DNA of 64,000 bases, taken from positions 1,973,001 through 2,037,000 of the forward strand of contig NZ_AP022822.1 of NCBI RefSeq assembly GCF_011397115.1, in the 5' to 3' direction. This document shows positions 15,810 to 24,527 of this stretch, in pieces (positions within the stretch are counted from its first letter, which is position 1; the number at the start of each line of letters is the position of its first letter). The stretch is from Enterococcus saigonensis (GTDB lineage Bacteria > Bacillota > Bacilli > Lactobacillales > Enterococcaceae). The position numbers and the translations under genes are program-made. Below the pieces are notes generated by a model. The model was not told the origin of the DNA and searched no databases. It saw nothing but the letters and a program-made list of their open reading frames with translations.

Positions 15810-16615
15810 TTCTTCACCCCTCCTTTACGTTTTTCACCCGTTAAACTCATCACAATAAACATTGCTATGATCAAAATTACACCAATTGTTGAGCCCATAC
15901 CCCAGTTTTGAGTAACAAGAAAATGTTGTTCAATAGCTGTCCCTAGCGTAATTACGCGATTTCCGCCAATTAAACGCGTTAACATGAAGAGAGATAAAGA
16001 AGGAATAAAGACAGCTTGAACACCACTTTTAACGCCATTCATGGAAAGAGGTAAGATAACCCGACGAAACGTCTCAAAATTATTAGCTCCCAAATCGCGA
16101 CTGGCAAAAACCAGAGATGGGTTAATTTCTTCTAAAGCATTAAAAATCGGTAAAATCATAAATGGCAACTCAATATAAGTAGCAACCACTAAAAAACTGA
16201 AATCTGTAAATAGAATCTGTGCAGGCCCAATACCAAACAAGCTTAAAAAATTATTGATACCACCATGGACACCAAAAATTCCAATAAAAGCATAAGCCTT
16301 TAACAATAAATTGATCCACGTAGGTAGAATAATTAACAACAACCAGAGATCTTTGTGTTGCAATTTGGTTAAAAAATATGCTGCAGGATAGCTAATCAAC
16401 AAGGTAAAGCCTGTAATCAAAAATGCATACCACACGGAGTTAAGTGTCATTGTCAAATATTTACCAGAACCAAAATAGGTTTCATAATTTACAAAGGAAA
16501 AATTCCCGTTCATATCAAAAAAAGATTGATAAATAATCAATAAGACTGGTGCAATAACAAATAATAACAACCAGATGTAATAAGGTACGGAATAAAAGCG
16601 TCTTAATTTAGTCAC
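15806..16615 (-). CDS. potB: spermidine/putrescine ABC transporter, permease PotB
   Basis: Second membrane permease of the polyamine importer, 269 aa, with about six helices. The EAA-like loop is VFASRDLGANNFETFRRVILPLSMNGV. Translation starts at a GTG (16615) preceded by GGGGGGAAG. It lies 11 bp downstream of potA and is coupled to potC by a 4-bp overlap. Together with PotC it forms the channel that PotA energises. Confidence 0.92.
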   Translation of the reverse strand: MTKLRRFYSVPYYIWLLLFVIAPVLLIIYQSFFDMNGNFSFVNYETYFGSGKYLTMTLNSVWYAFLITGFTLLISYPAAYFLTKLQHKDLWLLLIILPTWINLLLKAYAFIGIFGVHGGINNFLSLFGIGPAQILFTDFSFLVVATYIELPFMILPIFNALEEINPSLVFASRDLGANNFETFRRVILPLSMNGVKSGVQAVFIPSLSLFMLTRLIGGNRVITLGTAIEQHFLVTQNWGMGSTIGVILIIAMFIVMSLTGEKRKGGVKK

Positions 16616-16626
16616 TGTCTTCCCCC

Positions 16627-17715
16627 CTACTCATCATAACTTTCCAACCGGGCATCAAAGTCAGCTTCAGACTCATTAAAACGCATGACATGAATATCTT
16701 CAGGTTCAAAATACAGTCCAATCTGGCTTCCCTCTACAGCTTTTTTCGTAGAGTGAACCATCCATTCATTTGCCTGTTCGTCATAGCAGATAATTTCATA
16801 GTGCACCCCGCGGAATAATTGCGTGTCAACTTTAACAATGAGTTTCCCTTTTTCCACTGAAGTTAAAGACAAATCTTCTGGTCGCAGCACGACTTCTACT
16901 GGTTCATTTGGTCGCATACCACTGTCAACACATTCAAATTTTTTACCTACAAATTCTACCAAATTATCTTCAATCATCGTTCCTGCTACAATATTACTTT
17001 CACCTACGAAATCTGCGACAAAATGATTAATAGGCTCATCATAAATATCTACCGGTGTCCCACTTTGGACAATTTTACCACGATTCATAACAAAGATTTC
17101 ATCACTCATCGCCAAAGCTTCTTCTTGGTCGTGCGTAACAAAAATAAAAGTAATACCTAAGCGTTGCTGTAATTCTCGTAATTCATACTGCATATCTGTT
17201 CGTAACTTTAAATCCAAAGCTGATAGTGGTTCATCGAGCAATAGCACTTTTGGTTCGTTAACGATAGCTCTTGCAATAGCTACCCGCTGTCTTTGACCGC
17301 CAGACATTTCTCTAATTTCTCGTTTTTCATATCCTTTTAATTGGACAAGGCGCAAGGCTTCCATGACCCGTTTTTCAATTTGATTTTTTGATACTTTTTT
17401 TATTTTTAGTCCAAAGGCAACATTATCAAAAACATTCATATGCGGAAATAAAGCATAGTCTTGAAAGACTGTATTTACTTGCCGTTGATTGGCTGGCACA
17501 TCATTAATTTTTTGCCCATCAAAAAATATCTCTCCTTCAGTAGCATCTAAAAAGCCAGCAATAATCCGTAAGATTGTCGTTTTACCACAACCAGAAGGCC
17601 CTAAAAGGGTATAAAACTTGCCCTCCTCGATCTCAAAACTGACATTTTTCAATACCGTATCTTCATCGTCGTAACGTTTCGTCACATTTTTAAATGAGAT
17701 GATGGATTTAGCCAC
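16627..17715 (-). CDS. potA: spermidine/putrescine ABC transporter, ATP-binding protein
   Basis: Cytoplasmic ATPase of the polyamine importer, 362 aa. Walker A GPSGCGKTT (near 38-46), Q-loop VFQDYALFPHM, signature MSGGQRQRVAIARA, Walker B VLLLDEPLSALD and switch His in FVTHDQEEALAMSD are all intact. A C-terminal TOBE-like domain (from about residue 240, VEVVLRPEDLSL) is the regulatory part. Translation uses GTG 17715 after AAAGGGGGAG. It is the first gene of potABCD; its promoter must lie in the 365 bp upstream, divergent from the reductase gene at 18081. Confidence 0.95.
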   Translation of the reverse strand: MAKSIISFKNVTKRYDDEDTVLKNVSFEIEEGKFYTLLGPSGCGKTTILRIIAGFLDATEGEIFFDGQKINDVPANQRQVNTVFQDYALFPHMNVFDNVAFGLKIKKVSKNQIEKRVMEALRLVQLKGYEKREIREMSGGQRQRVAIARAIVNEPKVLLLDEPLSALDLKLRTDMQYELRELQQRLGITFIFVTHDQEEALAMSDEIFVMNRGKIVQSGTPVDIYDEPINHFVADFVGESNIVAGTMIEDNLVEFVGKKFECVDSGMRPNEPVEVVLRPEDLSLTSVEKGKLIVKVDTQLFRGVHYEIICYDEQANEWMVHSTKKAVEGSQIGLYFEPEDIHVMRFNESEADFDARLESYDE

Positions 17716-18080
17716 TTTTTCTCCCCCTTTTACACTGCAAAATTTTTGGTCATACTCATTAAGAATACTGATAAATTGACAAAAAACAAGACCTAATTAA
17801 ATCATAGCAAAAACTTGCCAAAATGTATTACAATAACTATTCACAATCATCCTCTTCTTGTTTATTTTATTGTTTAAAATGCAATGCTTTTTACACCTTA
17901 ATAAGCACAGATAGTTTCATTAGAGAAAGCGAGAAAAACTGAACTAGTAATTTACTTATTTGTGGTATGATAATGAAAATGGTGAAGTCAAACGCTTCTT
18001 TATACAATCAAATTTGATTAATTTATTTTCCAAATTTTAAATCAAATTGCTTTTTACATTAGATAAAATTGGAGGTCATC
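17716..18080. promoter_or_regulatory. divergent intergenic region potA / reductase
   Basis: No gene is seen. The palindrome AATCAAATTTGATT at 18006-18019 is a possible operator for the plus-strand reductase gene 60 bp downstream. AT-rich TATGAT and TAATTA boxes occur on both strands, but no promoter stands out enough to call. Confidence 0.4.
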
Positions 18081-19064
18081 ATGACAGAAAAATTTCAAGC
18101 ATTTGTCGTTAGTGAAAAAGACGGGCAAGTACACGCTACTTTAGTTGATCAGAATTTTGATAGCCTTAGTACAAAAGGGGTTATCGTTAAAGTTGCTTAC
18201 TCTTCCTTAAATTTTAAAGATGCGCTTGCAACCCAAGCCAAAACTGGTGTTGTCCGTAGTTATCCCCTCACTTTAGGTATTGACTTAGCTGGAACTGTAG
18301 TTAAAAGTAACGATCCTCGCTTTGTAAAAGGGGATGAAGTTCTTGCAACTGGTTATGGCTTAGGTGTATCTAGCCCTGGTGGGTTAAGCGAGTATCAAAG
18401 CATCGCAGCAGACTGGTTAGTTCCACTGCCAGCTGGTTTAACTTTAAAAGAAAGCATGATTTATGGTACAGCGGGATTTACAGCAGCATTAGCCGTAGCC
18501 AAAATCCATGAACATATCGCCAAAGATGAACAAGTACTCGTAAGTGGTGCATCTGGTGGTGTCGGTAGCATTGCAATTGCATTATTACACAAGTTAGGTT
18601 ACAAAAAAATTGTTGCCGTTAGTAGAAAAAACACTGCAACAAAATGGTTAAAAGAGCTCGGTGCCACAGAAATTGTCACTCCTGACACTTTAATCCCTGA
18701 AACAATACGTCCTTTAGCAAAACAACAATTTTCTGGTATTATCGATACCATTGGCGGTGAACTTCTGGCTGCTTTATTACCACAACTTCACTATGAGGGT
18801 GTCGCAGCTTTATGTGGTAATGCAAGTGGTATTAAACTTAATACAACGGTTTTACCTTTTATCTTACGAGGCATTCAAGTTTTTGGTATTGATTCAGTCA
18901 ATCAACCAATGGCTATGCGACAAAAAATTTGGAACTTATTGGCTTCTGACTGGAAAATCACTTCCCAATTGAAAGTTCAAGAAGCTCCGCTAAAAGATGT
19001 AGAAACTATTACGCAATCATTGTTGACCGGTACCCACGAAGGTCGCAGTATTATTTCGATGTAA
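18081..19064 (+). CDS. YhdH-family quinone oxidoreductase / acryloyl-CoA reductase, 327 aa
   Basis: Cytoplasmic zinc-free medium-chain dehydrogenase that uses NADPH to reduce activated double bonds such as acrylyl-CoA or quinones. The family pattern is clear: SSLNFKDALATQAKTGVVRSYPLTLGIDLAGTV, VLATGYGLGVSSPGGLSEY, then the nucleotide-binding fold VSGASGGVGSIAIALLHKLGYKKIVAVSR and FSGIIDTIGGELL. The start at 18081 follows GGAGGTCATC; a TTG 12 bp earlier in frame is inside the ribosome site. It is followed 11 bp later by coaB, so it may be co-transcribed with CoA genes, but a metabolic link is unproven. Confidence 0.85.
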   Translation: MTEKFQAFVVSEKDGQVHATLVDQNFDSLSTKGVIVKVAYSSLNFKDALATQAKTGVVRSYPLTLGIDLAGTVVKSNDPRFVKGDEVLATGYGLGVSSPGGLSEYQSIAADWLVPLPAGLTLKESMIYGTAGFTAALAVAKIHEHIAKDEQVLVSGASGGVGSIAIALLHKLGYKKIVAVSRKNTATKWLKELGATEIVTPDTLIPETIRPLAKQQFSGIIDTIGGELLAALLPQLHYEGVAALCGNASGIKLNTTVLPFILRGIQVFGIDSVNQPMAMRQKIWNLLASDWKITSQLKVQEAPLKDVETITQSLLTGTHEGRSIISM

Positions 19065-19075
19065 AGGAGTTTATT

Positions 19076-19831
19076 ATGCGCATTTTGATTACTGCTGGTG
19101 GAACATCTGAAAAAATCGATGATGTCCGTTCTATTACCAATCATTCAAGTGGTCGTCTAGGAGTTGCTATTGCCAATGCTTTTACTAGTAACTTTGCAAC
19201 GATTGACTATGTTACAACCAAAAATGCCCAAAAACCTGAAGGGGAAAATATTACGCTGCATTTTATCTCTGACACAAAAGATTTGGCAGAAACTTTAACT
19301 CACCTACTAACAACAAACCGTTATGATGCTGTTATTCATAGCATGGCAGTTAGTGATTTCACTCCAGCTACAAGCTTATCTGAAGCGCAATTACAAACAG
19401 CTTTCAATCATTTAATCACACAAAGTGATGCTAAAACACTTTCTTTAGATGAATTGCAAAATTGGTTATCAGAACTTAAGAAACAGGAAATCTCTGACAA
19501 AAAGATTTCTTCTGATACAGATCATTTATTTTTAGTTCTAAAGAAAAACCCAAAAATTATTCACCTGATAAAAAAATTGCAGCCATCCACACTACTAGTT
19601 GGTTTTAAATTACTTGTTGATGTTAGCTTTAGTGAACTGTTTGATGTTGCAATGAAAAGTATCAAGCAAAATAGTGCCGATTTCATCCTCGCCAACGATT
19701 TAATAGAAGTTGGAACGACTAAGCATCACGGCTACTTAATTGCTAAAGATGGTAGCTATAAAGAAGCCACTACTAAAAATGAAATTGCGGACTTGATTAA
19801 AACAACTATTATAACTGCAACTAAATTTTAA
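19076..19831 (+). CDS. coaB: phosphopantothenate-cysteine ligase CoaB (stand-alone)
   Basis: Catalyses joining of cysteine to 4'-phosphopantothenate in coenzyme A synthesis. MRILITAGGTSEKIDDVRSITNHSSGRLG is the CoaB N-terminal nucleotide-binding motif; the VIHSMAVSDFTP segment and SADFILANDL near the C-terminus also fit. At 251 aa it is the single-domain form found in streptococci and enterococci, with CoaC as a separate protein, instead of the fused Dfp enzyme. ATG 19076 follows AAAGGAG. It is followed by coaC (15 bp) and a pantothenate transporter gene, a coherent CoA-supply operon. Confidence 0.93.
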   Translation: MRILITAGGTSEKIDDVRSITNHSSGRLGVAIANAFTSNFATIDYVTTKNAQKPEGENITLHFISDTKDLAETLTHLLTTNRYDAVIHSMAVSDFTPATSLSEAQLQTAFNHLITQSDAKTLSLDELQNWLSELKKQEISDKKISSDTDHLFLVLKKNPKIIHLIKKLQPSTLLVGFKLLVDVSFSELFDVAMKSIKQNSADFILANDLIEVGTTKHHGYLIAKDGSYKEATTKNEIADLIKTTIITATKF

Positions 19832-19846
19832 AAAGGAGCCACTATC

Positions 19847-20404
19847 ATGCATCAAAAACATATTTTACTTGGTGTTTCAGCTAGCATATCCGCGTATAAA
19901 GCTGCTGATTTAGCTAATGAATTAACAAAACGTGGTTATGCTGTCGATGTTTTAATGACTCAAAACAGTACTAAATTTATTACCCCATTAACTTTACAAA
20001 CCTTATCAAAGCGTCCGGTTCACATAGATGTCATGGTGGAGCACCGAGCAGATTTAGTCAATCACATTGAACTTGCTAAACAGGCAGATTTATTGTTAAT
20101 TGCACCGGCAACAGCCAATATTATTGGTAAACTTGCTAGTGGTATCGCCGATGACATGGTGACGACCGTTGCGATGGCCCTTAAAACTGACGTACCAAAA
20201 TTAATTGCGCCGGCGATGAATACGTATATGTATCAAAATCCTGTAACACAAAAAAATCTTGTTAGATTAAAAGAGTTCGGCTATAAAGAAATAGAACCTC
20301 GTGAAGCTTTACTAGCTTGCGGCGATTTTGGTCGTGGGGCATTGGCTACCAATGCAACCATTATTCAAGCGGTAGAAGCTACACTAAGCCAAAGGAGTCT
20401 ATGA
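19847..20404 (+). CDS. coaC: phosphopantothenoylcysteine decarboxylase CoaC (stand-alone)
   Basis: FMN-dependent decarboxylase giving 4'-phosphopantetheine. HILLGVSASISAYKAADLANEL is the flavin-binding N-terminus, HIELAKQADLLLIAPATANIIGKLASGIADDM carries the catalytic His and surrounding motif, and APAMNTYMYQNP is the PxMNxxMW-like substrate clamp. Length 185 fits monofunctional CoaC. ATG 19847 follows AAAAAGGAG. Its TGA stop overlaps the ATG of the next gene, so translation is coupled to the pantothenate transporter component. Confidence 0.94.
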   Translation: MHQKHILLGVSASISAYKAADLANELTKRGYAVDVLMTQNSTKFITPLTLQTLSKRPVHIDVMVEHRADLVNHIELAKQADLLLIAPATANIIGKLASGIADDMVTTVAMALKTDVPKLIAPAMNTYMYQNPVTQKNLVRLKEFGYKEIEPREALLACGDFGRGALATNATIIQAVEATLSQRSL

Positions 20405-21057
20405 TGAAAAACAGTAAAACTTTCGATCTTGTTTTAACAGCACTTTTTTTGGGCATCATGATTTTAATGAGTCTCGTGCCTTTTTTAGGATTTATTCCCA
20501 TTGGCCCATTAAACGCAACGATTTTACATGTGCCAGTTATTATTGGTTCTATTATTTTAGGACCACGTTTAGGAGCTTTTCTTGGTTTTTCAATGGGGCT
20601 TATGAGTGTCTATAACTCTACTACGAGACCCAATCCATTGTCCTTTGTTTTCTCTCCTTTTATTAATGTTATCGGCACTAATCATGGCGATTGGAAAGCA
20701 TTGCTTGTCGCCATCATTCCTCGCATTTTAATTGGTATCGTTCCCTTCTTTGTTTATAAATATGGGCGCCGATTGTTAAAAAATAAAGCAGACAGTGTAG
20801 CGTTATTTATCGCAGGTATCAGTGGCGGACTCACCAATACCTTATTGGTAATGAACTTTATCTATTTACTATTCCAAGAAAGTTACGGGACTTATGTTAG
20901 TCAAAGTGGTCAAAATCATGAATTTTTATACGGAGCCATTTTAACAGTTATTTTTACACAAGGAATTCCCGAATCAATTGTAGCTGGTGTAGTAACCGCA
21001 GCAGTATGTGCTATTTTATTGCGTCTTACAAAGAAGAACCGTACTGAAATGTACTAA
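20401..21057 (+). CDS. panT: ECF transporter substrate-binding component, pantothenate type (PanT)
   Basis: This 218-aa membrane protein of about six helices belongs to the ECF S-component group: it binds a vitamin and docks to the shared ECF energising module, which is not encoded here. Typical features include the N-terminal LVLTALFLGIMILMSLVPFLGFIPIG, HVPVIIGSIILGPRLGAFLGFSMGLMS and the long PNPLSFVFSPFINV loop. The coupling to coaB and coaC is the known arrangement of the pantothenate transporter PanT, since pantothenate is the CoA precursor. ATG 20401 sits in the ATGATG after AAAGGAG, overlapping the coaC stop. Confidence 0.88.
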   Translation: MMKNSKTFDLVLTALFLGIMILMSLVPFLGFIPIGPLNATILHVPVIIGSIILGPRLGAFLGFSMGLMSVYNSTTRPNPLSFVFSPFINVIGTNHGDWKALLVAIIPRILIGIVPFFVYKYGRRLLKNKADSVALFIAGISGGLTNTLLVMNFIYLLFQESYGTYVSQSGQNHEFLYGAILTVIFTQGIPESIVAGVVTAAVCAILLRLTKKNRTEMY

Positions 21058-21090
21058 AAATTTTTAACCTCAACTAACTAACTCCAAACA

Positions 21091-21134
21091 AAAAACGTCT
21101 AGAATCAATCTGTTCTGATTCTAAACGTTTTTTT
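21091..21134. terminator. bidirectional terminator panT / murB
   Basis: AAAAACGTCTAGAATCA pairs with TGATTCTAAACGTTTTT, flanked by an A-run and T-run. It serves convergent panT and murB. Confidence 0.85.
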
Positions 21135-21136
21135 GG

Positions 21137-22036
21137 TTATTTTTCTTCACCAATAATGCGAACTTCGGTTTCCAAAGTCACATCAAATTTTTCTTTGATT
21201 GTTTTTTGAATGTGTGCAATCAATTCAACATAGTCTGTCGCTGTGGCGTTATTAATATTTACGATAAACCCCGCATGCTTTTCAGAAATTTGGGCACCAC
21301 CCCATTTCATCCCCTGCAAACCAGCATCTTGAATTAATTTACCGGTAAAATGTCCCACTGGTCGTTTGAAGACACTACCACAAGAGGGATACTCCAACGG
21401 TTGCTTAGCTTGTCGTAAGGCAGTCAATTCATCCATCCTAGCCTTAATAATGTCATGGTTTCCTTCTTCTAATTGAAAACGCGCGGTTAAAATAATTGCT
21501 CCCAAATCTTGTACGGCACTGTGACGATAGGAGAAATTCATGTCATCATGATGCAATGTCTTGATTGTCCCATCACCAAATAAAACATCACAGCTAGCAA
21601 ATACGTCTTTTATTTCTCCGTCATAGGCTCCAGCATTCATAAATACTGCTCCGCCAATACTCCCGGGAATCCCACTAGCAAATTCAAAACCTGCTAGATT
21701 TTCCTTTAAAGCAGCATAGGTTGTATCAATCAATTTTGCACCAGCTTGTGCTTGTACTACAGTTCCTGACACGGTAACTGTAGTCATCTGACTTAACATG
21801 ATGACTAACCCACGAATTCCCCCATCTCTGACAATTAAATTACTCGCATTGCCTAATACAAGCCAGGGAATGTCATTTACTCGGCAATAATCTACTAACG
21901 CTTTTGTTTCTTCGGTGCTTTTTGGAAAAGCTAAAACATCTGCTGGTCCACCGGTCTTGGTAAACGTATAATTCATTAAAGGTTCATCTAGCAAAATACT
22001 AATTTCAGGAAAAGCCTGTTTAAATGCGTCTTTCAT
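21137..22036 (-). CDS. murB: UDP-N-acetylenolpyruvoylglucosamine reductase
   Basis: FAD- and NADPH-dependent second step of UDP-MurNAc synthesis for peptidoglycan. FAD-binding segments TKTGGPADVLAFPKS, VLGNASNLIVRDGGIRG and ASGIPGSIGGAVFMNAGAYDGEI are present, and YPSCGSVFKRP contains the catalytic Ser of type II-like MurB. Length 299 matches. ATG 22036 follows GAGAGGA; an in-frame ATG at 22063 lacks a comparable site. It is transcribed alone, convergent to panT. Confidence 0.95.
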   Translation of the reverse strand: MKDAFKQAFPEISILLDEPLMNYTFTKTGGPADVLAFPKSTEETKALVDYCRVNDIPWLVLGNASNLIVRDGGIRGLVIMLSQMTTVTVSGTVVQAQAGAKLIDTTYAALKENLAGFEFASGIPGSIGGAVFMNAGAYDGEIKDVFASCDVLFGDGTIKTLHHDDMNFSYRHSAVQDLGAIILTARFQLEEGNHDIIKARMDELTALRQAKQPLEYPSCGSVFKRPVGHFTGKLIQDAGLQGMKWGGAQISEKHAGFIVNINNATATDYVELIAHIQKTIKEKFDVTLETEVRIIGEEK

Positions 22037-22100
22037 GAAAATTTTCCTCTCTTTTAAAAACATCCCACTTATTTTAGCACGCCAAGATCATTCTTGCCAC

Positions 22101-23009
22101 CTAAGCTTCAGAATTGGTGTAGTTTGCTAAAAGTGCTGCACATAATTGATGGCTCAATAAAGTTTTTTCTTGCTGCACGATTTTTTTGCTTGTGAGAGCA
22201 TTTAAAAATTGTGTTACCAACGTCTCAAACCCGCGCTTAGACAAAGTGGTTTGCCAATCATTACCACTTAATTGGTGTATTCCTTGTTGATTTCGTTCTG
22301 TTAAATCAGTCAAATTTTCTAAAATCAACGTTTTACTTGGGCTTGTAACTTCATAACGTTCGTAGTTTGCACCACTCCTTAAATCCATCGTTAAGGTGGC
22401 ACTAGTTGTTTCAGTGGCTAACAGCATGGTAGCATATTCTAAATTACTATGATTTACCTGTAAATTGCCATAAATCAGCTTTGGTATTCCCGGCATTAAA
22501 TAGACTGCTGTATCTACTAAATGTAAAAACAAATCATAAACTAAAAATTCTGGCGTTCCACTGCCAGCTATTCTATTTTTTTGTAAATGCAGCTGCCTTT
22601 TATCAGACAATTCTTTTAACGGTTTTACAAGTGGCGCATAACGACGATTGAAACCGAGCATTAAAATTAAATTTTTAGCTGCTGCTAGCTGGTATAATTC
22701 TTCGGTTTGTTGATAACTTTCTGTGAGTGGTTTGTCAATAAAAACATGAATGCCATTTTCTAAACAAGTTTTGACCAAATCATAATGACTTTTTGTGGCA
22801 CTGTGAATCAGACACGCCTCAATCTTTTCCGTCATTAGTTCCGCCAAATTTTGATAAACATGTTGAAAACGATAACGTGTTTTTAATAGTCGCCGCACTT
22901 CTTGGTTACGGGTTGCAAAATAAAAGTCCGCTTCATCTTGCTTTTGTAAATAAGTTGGTAAATAAGCTTTCTGGGCAATATTACCTATTCCAATTACACC
23001 AATTCTCAT
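22101..23009 (-). CDS. Gfo/Idh/MocA-family oxidoreductase, 302 aa
   Basis: NAD(P)-dependent sugar- or inositol-type dehydrogenase of unknown substrate. The N-terminus MRIGVIGIGNIAQKAYLPTYL is the Rossmann motif, and GIHVFIDKPLTESYQQTEEL carries the EKP-like catalytic Lys (here DKP). The C-terminal domain is shorter and more divergent than in characterised members. Start 23009 follows AAAGGAAG. It lies alone between murB and the divergent exoA. A virulence-factor MviM-like label is often given to such proteins but carries no functional weight. Confidence 0.8.
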   Translation of the reverse strand: MRIGVIGIGNIAQKAYLPTYLQKQDEADFYFATRNQEVRRLLKTRYRFQHVYQNLAELMTEKIEACLIHSATKSHYDLVKTCLENGIHVFIDKPLTESYQQTEELYQLAAAKNLILMLGFNRRYAPLVKPLKELSDKRQLHLQKNRIAGSGTPEFLVYDLFLHLVDTAVYLMPGIPKLIYGNLQVNHSNLEYATMLLATETTSATLTMDLRSGANYERYEVTSPSKTLILENLTDLTERNQQGIHQLSGNDWQTTLSKRGFETLVTQFLNALTSKKIVQQEKTLLSHQLCAALLANYTNSEA

Positions 23010-23098
23010 TAAAACACTTCCTTTAGTTGCCTTTCCTTTCATCTTACACCATTTTTCGCTAAAATAAATAAGAATGTTAGTTTAATAAAGGAGGACAA

Positions 23099-23857
23099 AT
23101 GTTGAAATTAGTCTCTTGGAATGTTAACGGATTACGCGCTGTAATGAAGAAGAATTTTATGGATGTTATCGCAGAACTAGATGCTGATTTTTTCTGTCTG
23201 CAAGAAACCAAATTGCAAGCCGGTCAAATTGAAATGGACTTACCTAATTATTATGAATACTGGAATTATGCAGAAAAAAAAGGCTATTCCGGTACAGCTA
23301 TTTTTGCTAAAAAAGAAGCTATGAATGTTAGGTATGGAATTGGCATTGATCATCATGATTTAGAAGGCCGCGTAATTACTTTAGAATACCCCGAATTTTA
23401 TTTGGTAGATTGTTATACCCCTAACTCTCAAAATGAATTAAAGCGGTTAGATTATCGCATGACCTGGGAAGATGATTTTCGTAACTACTTAGTAAATTTA
23501 AATAAAACTAAACCTGTAATTTTATGCGGCGATTTAAACGTGGCGCACGAAAATATTGATTTAAAAAACTGGAAAACCAATCATAAAAATGCCGGCTTTA
23601 CAAATGAAGAGCGCGGTAAATTTACGGAACTTTTAAACGCTGGATTTATTGATAGCTTCCGTTACTTCTACCCTGATCTTACAGGTGTTTATTCTTGGTG
23701 GAGTTATCGTTTTAACGCCCGCAAAAATAATGCTGGCTGGCGTATTGACTATTTTGTAGTCTCTACTGATTTAAAAGATAAAATGGCCGATGCCAAAATT
23801 CACACCGAAATTTTTGGTAGTGACCATTGTCCAGTTGAATTGGATTTAAATTTTTAA
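23099..23857 (+). CDS. exoA: exodeoxyribonuclease III (AP endonuclease)
   Basis: DNA-repair enzyme that cuts at abasic sites and trims 3' ends. WNVNGLRAVMKKNF, CLQETKLQ (metal-binding Glu), DCYTPNSQ, CGDLNVAHENIDLKN and the terminal FGSDHCPVELDL (catalytic His) are intact, in the 252-aa length usual for the Gram-positive ExoA. ATG 23099 follows AAGGAGG. A terminator follows directly, so it is probably a one-gene unit. Confidence 0.95.
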   Translation: MLKLVSWNVNGLRAVMKKNFMDVIAELDADFFCLQETKLQAGQIEMDLPNYYEYWNYAEKKGYSGTAIFAKKEAMNVRYGIGIDHHDLEGRVITLEYPEFYLVDCYTPNSQNELKRLDYRMTWEDDFRNYLVNLNKTKPVILCGDLNVAHENIDLKNWKTNHKNAGFTNEERGKFTELLNAGFIDSFRYFYPDLTGVYSWWSYRFNARKNNAGWRIDYFVVSTDLKDKMADAKIHTEIFGSDHCPVELDLNF

Positions 23858-23865
23858 ATTGTTTT

Positions 23866-23903
23866 AAAAAGACGGGGGTAGGTTTGCTATTGTCGTCTTT
23901 TTT
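23866..23903 (+). terminator. exoA terminator
   Basis: AAAAAGACG pairs with CGTCTTTTT around a long loop, ending in a T-run just after the exoA stop. Confidence 0.65.
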
Positions 23904-23935
23904 GTGCTACATTACACAAAGAAAGGGCGGTCAAT

Positions 23936-24469
23936 ATGAATTTTATTGCAATGGATTTTGAAACAGCAAATCATGAAAAACACAGTGCCTGTTCTTTGGC
24001 TTTGGTGATGGTTCGTAACAGTAAAATCGTAGGTGAGTATTATTCGTTAATTAAGCCAGAGACAGCTTTTTTTTGGCGGAATATTCAAATTCACGGAATT
24101 CACCCTGAAGACGTTGCCGATGCCCCAAAATTTCCTGCTGTCTGGGAACAAATTTCGCAATACTATAATCAAAACAGTCTGATTGTGGCTCATAATGCCC
24201 CTTTTGACAATGGTGTTTTAGCTGGTTGCTTAGATTACTACGGTTTAGAAAAACAACCTTATTTATCTTTATGTACGGCCCGTTCAAGCCGAAAACTATA
24301 TCCCGAATTTACCAATCATCGTTTAAACACCATGTGTGAAATGCTAGATATTCCTTTAGAAAATCATCACGATGCCCTTGAAGATAGCCGTGCTTGTGCG
24401 GAGATATTATTACGCCAAGAAGCCGATTTTGGGACTGATCCTTTAAAAAAATTAGTCACCATTAAATAA
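23936..24469 (+). CDS. DnaQ-like 3'-5' exonuclease, 177 aa
   Basis: Single-domain DEDDh exonuclease. The ExoI motif is MDFETANHEKHSACSLALV (D7, E9 region), ExoII is VAHNAPFDNGVLAG and ExoIII is NHHDALEDSRACAEILL with His and Asp. No helicase or polymerase domain is fused. Such short DnaQ-like proteins act in DNA or RNA trimming; the exact role is unknown. ATG 23936 follows AAAGGGCGG. It is followed by a strong terminator. Confidence 0.85.
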   Translation: MNFIAMDFETANHEKHSACSLALVMVRNSKIVGEYYSLIKPETAFFWRNIQIHGIHPEDVADAPKFPAVWEQISQYYNQNSLIVAHNAPFDNGVLAGCLDYYGLEKQPYLSLCTARSSRKLYPEFTNHRLNTMCEMLDIPLENHHDALEDSRACAEILLRQEADFGTDPLKKLVTIK

Positions 24470-24483
24470 AAATAAATTCGATA

Positions 24484-24526
24484 AAAAAAGGAACTTTGCC
24501 AAGAGAATTGGCAAAGTTCCTTTTTT
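24484..24526. terminator. bidirectional terminator
   Basis: GGAACTTTGCCAA pairs perfectly with TTGGCAAAGTTCC around GAGAA, flanked by A- and T-runs. It separates the convergent exonuclease and secreted-protein genes. Confidence 0.9.
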
Positions 24527-24527
24527 G

